A stretch of 64,000 nucleotides of DNA, taken from NCBI GenBank assembly GCA_964620125.1, contig CAZUGQ010000015.1, forward strand, positions 3,337 to 67,336, read 5' to 3'. The DNA comes from OLB6 sp964620125 (GTDB taxonomy: Bacteria; Bacteroidota; Ignavibacteria; Kapaibacteriales; Kapaibacteriaceae). Below are positions 63,762-64,000 of the stretch, in pieces. The translations under genes and the position numbers were made by a program. Each line of letters starts with the position of its first letter. Position 1 is the stretch's first letter. Under the pieces are notes generated by a model. The model had not been told where the DNA came from. It made no database searches and worked only from the letters and a program-made list of their open reading frames with translations.

Positions 63762-63792
63762 GGAAAAAGAACGGGGGGCACGTACGCCCCCC
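63762..63792 (-). terminator. Terminator of the gene cut by the right edge
   Basis: GGGGGGC and GCCCCCC form a 7-bp GC stem around ACGTAC (63773-63792); on the minus strand GTTCTTTTT follows. It lies 37 bases after the stop of the partial gene. Confidence 0.75.
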
Positions 63793-63828
63793 ACAATCAA
63801 TCGGTTTCATGGATGTTCCGCGGAACGA

Positions 63829-64000
63829 TCATCCAACGTAGTAATCTCCGTCGTCAAAGCCAGTTCTGCCGCCTTGAGACTGCGTCTGCTCATCCGATGA
63901 CGGGCGCTCCTCACGTGGACTGCGTGGTTCGCGCGGAGCACGATCATCCCGCTGACCTCGACGCTCACCACGGTCGCGATCATCACGTGGGCCGCGGTCG
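63829..64000 (-). CDS. C-terminal tail of an Arg/Gly/Asp-rich protein, cut by window edge
   Basis: 56 codons are visible: DRGPRDDRDRGERRGQRDDR-type low complexity, then REERPSSDEQTQSQGGRT and the end GFDDGDYYVG. Such RG/RD-rich tails with a short acidic-aromatic end are seen on DEAD-box RNA helicases and some RNA- or single-strand-DNA-binding proteins. The globular part is outside the window, so no name can be given. Adjacent to the prolyl oligopeptidase on the same strand. Confidence 0.75.
   Translation of the reverse strand, partial: DRGPRDDRDRGERRGQRDDRAPREPRSPREERPSSDEQTQSQGGRTGFDDGDYYVG

Noticed and set aside
1..64000. CRISPR arrays, insertion sequences, prophage genes, rRNA genes
   Set aside because: No spaced direct repeats, transposase, integrase, phage structural gene or rRNA-like sequence was seen.

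Overview
The window reads as one scaffold of a free-living Gram-negative bacterium of the Bacteroidota/Chlorobiota (FCB) side of the tree, possibly a Kapabacteria-like lineage; that placement is an inference. The supporting signs are type IX secretion (T9SS) C-terminal sorting domains (metallopeptidase at 45985-48552, small secreted protein at 57362-58060, a decayed remnant at 25040-25470), a PorD/DUF4835 protein, lipid A genes lpxB and lpxK, many predicted outer-membrane barrels, and TAnnTTTG promoter-like boxes close to start codons. Ten Ns at 58881-58890 show it is a scaffolded draft or metagenome assembly.

Left part (1-21.5 kb): a cut-off FAD dehydrogenase and an MGMT-family gene (minus strand); a plus-strand run with stop/start overlaps, FKBP isomerase - DnaC/ZapE-like ATPase - TPR adenylate cyclase, followed closely by a fatty acid desaturase; a VapBC toxin-antitoxin pair with a 13-bp inverted repeat; aconitase with a clear terminator; AlkC DNA repair between two small membrane proteins; an ECF sigma/putative anti-sigma pair beside a c-type cytochrome; then lytic transglycosylase, sugar nucleotidyltransferase, metK and ahcY.

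Middle (21.5-28.5 kb) is a patch of gene decay. A formylglycine-generating enzyme, the sulfatase it would activate, a T9SS cargo protein and a small barrel protein are all interrupted, several of them where a Trp codon has become TGA or TAG. An intact cyclopropane-fatty-acid synthase and a lipoprotein gene lie among them. Next comes the replication block dnaN-recF-dciA-gyrB (minus strand, no dnaA), divergent from a tight run psd-pssA-purS-purQ-tatA-tatA/B-gatA.

Right part (37.7-64 kb): OsmC protein, sucD, an octanucleotide tandem repeat and ndk; two related secreted proteins and a GAF/GGDEF-like signalling protein; a minus-strand block with an EEP-family lipoprotein, proline dehydrogenase and a large T9SS metallopeptidase; tmk-rsmI-tadA-porD-like; two outer-membrane genes, one with a helix-hairpin-helix domain; a lipid A block (C26 hydrolase, lpxK, DUF374 acyltransferase, lpxB); tRNA-Asn with terminator next to a nested palindrome; recO, a CNNM/CorC protein, prolyl oligopeptidase and the Arg/Gly/Asp-rich tail of a cut-off gene.

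The most unusual genome-level signal is the octamer AGGGGGCT (AGCCCCCT on the other strand), found 26 times by eye, 13 in each orientation, where about 2 would be expected by chance. It occurs inside genes in several reading frames and on both strands, so it looks like a DNA-level signal.
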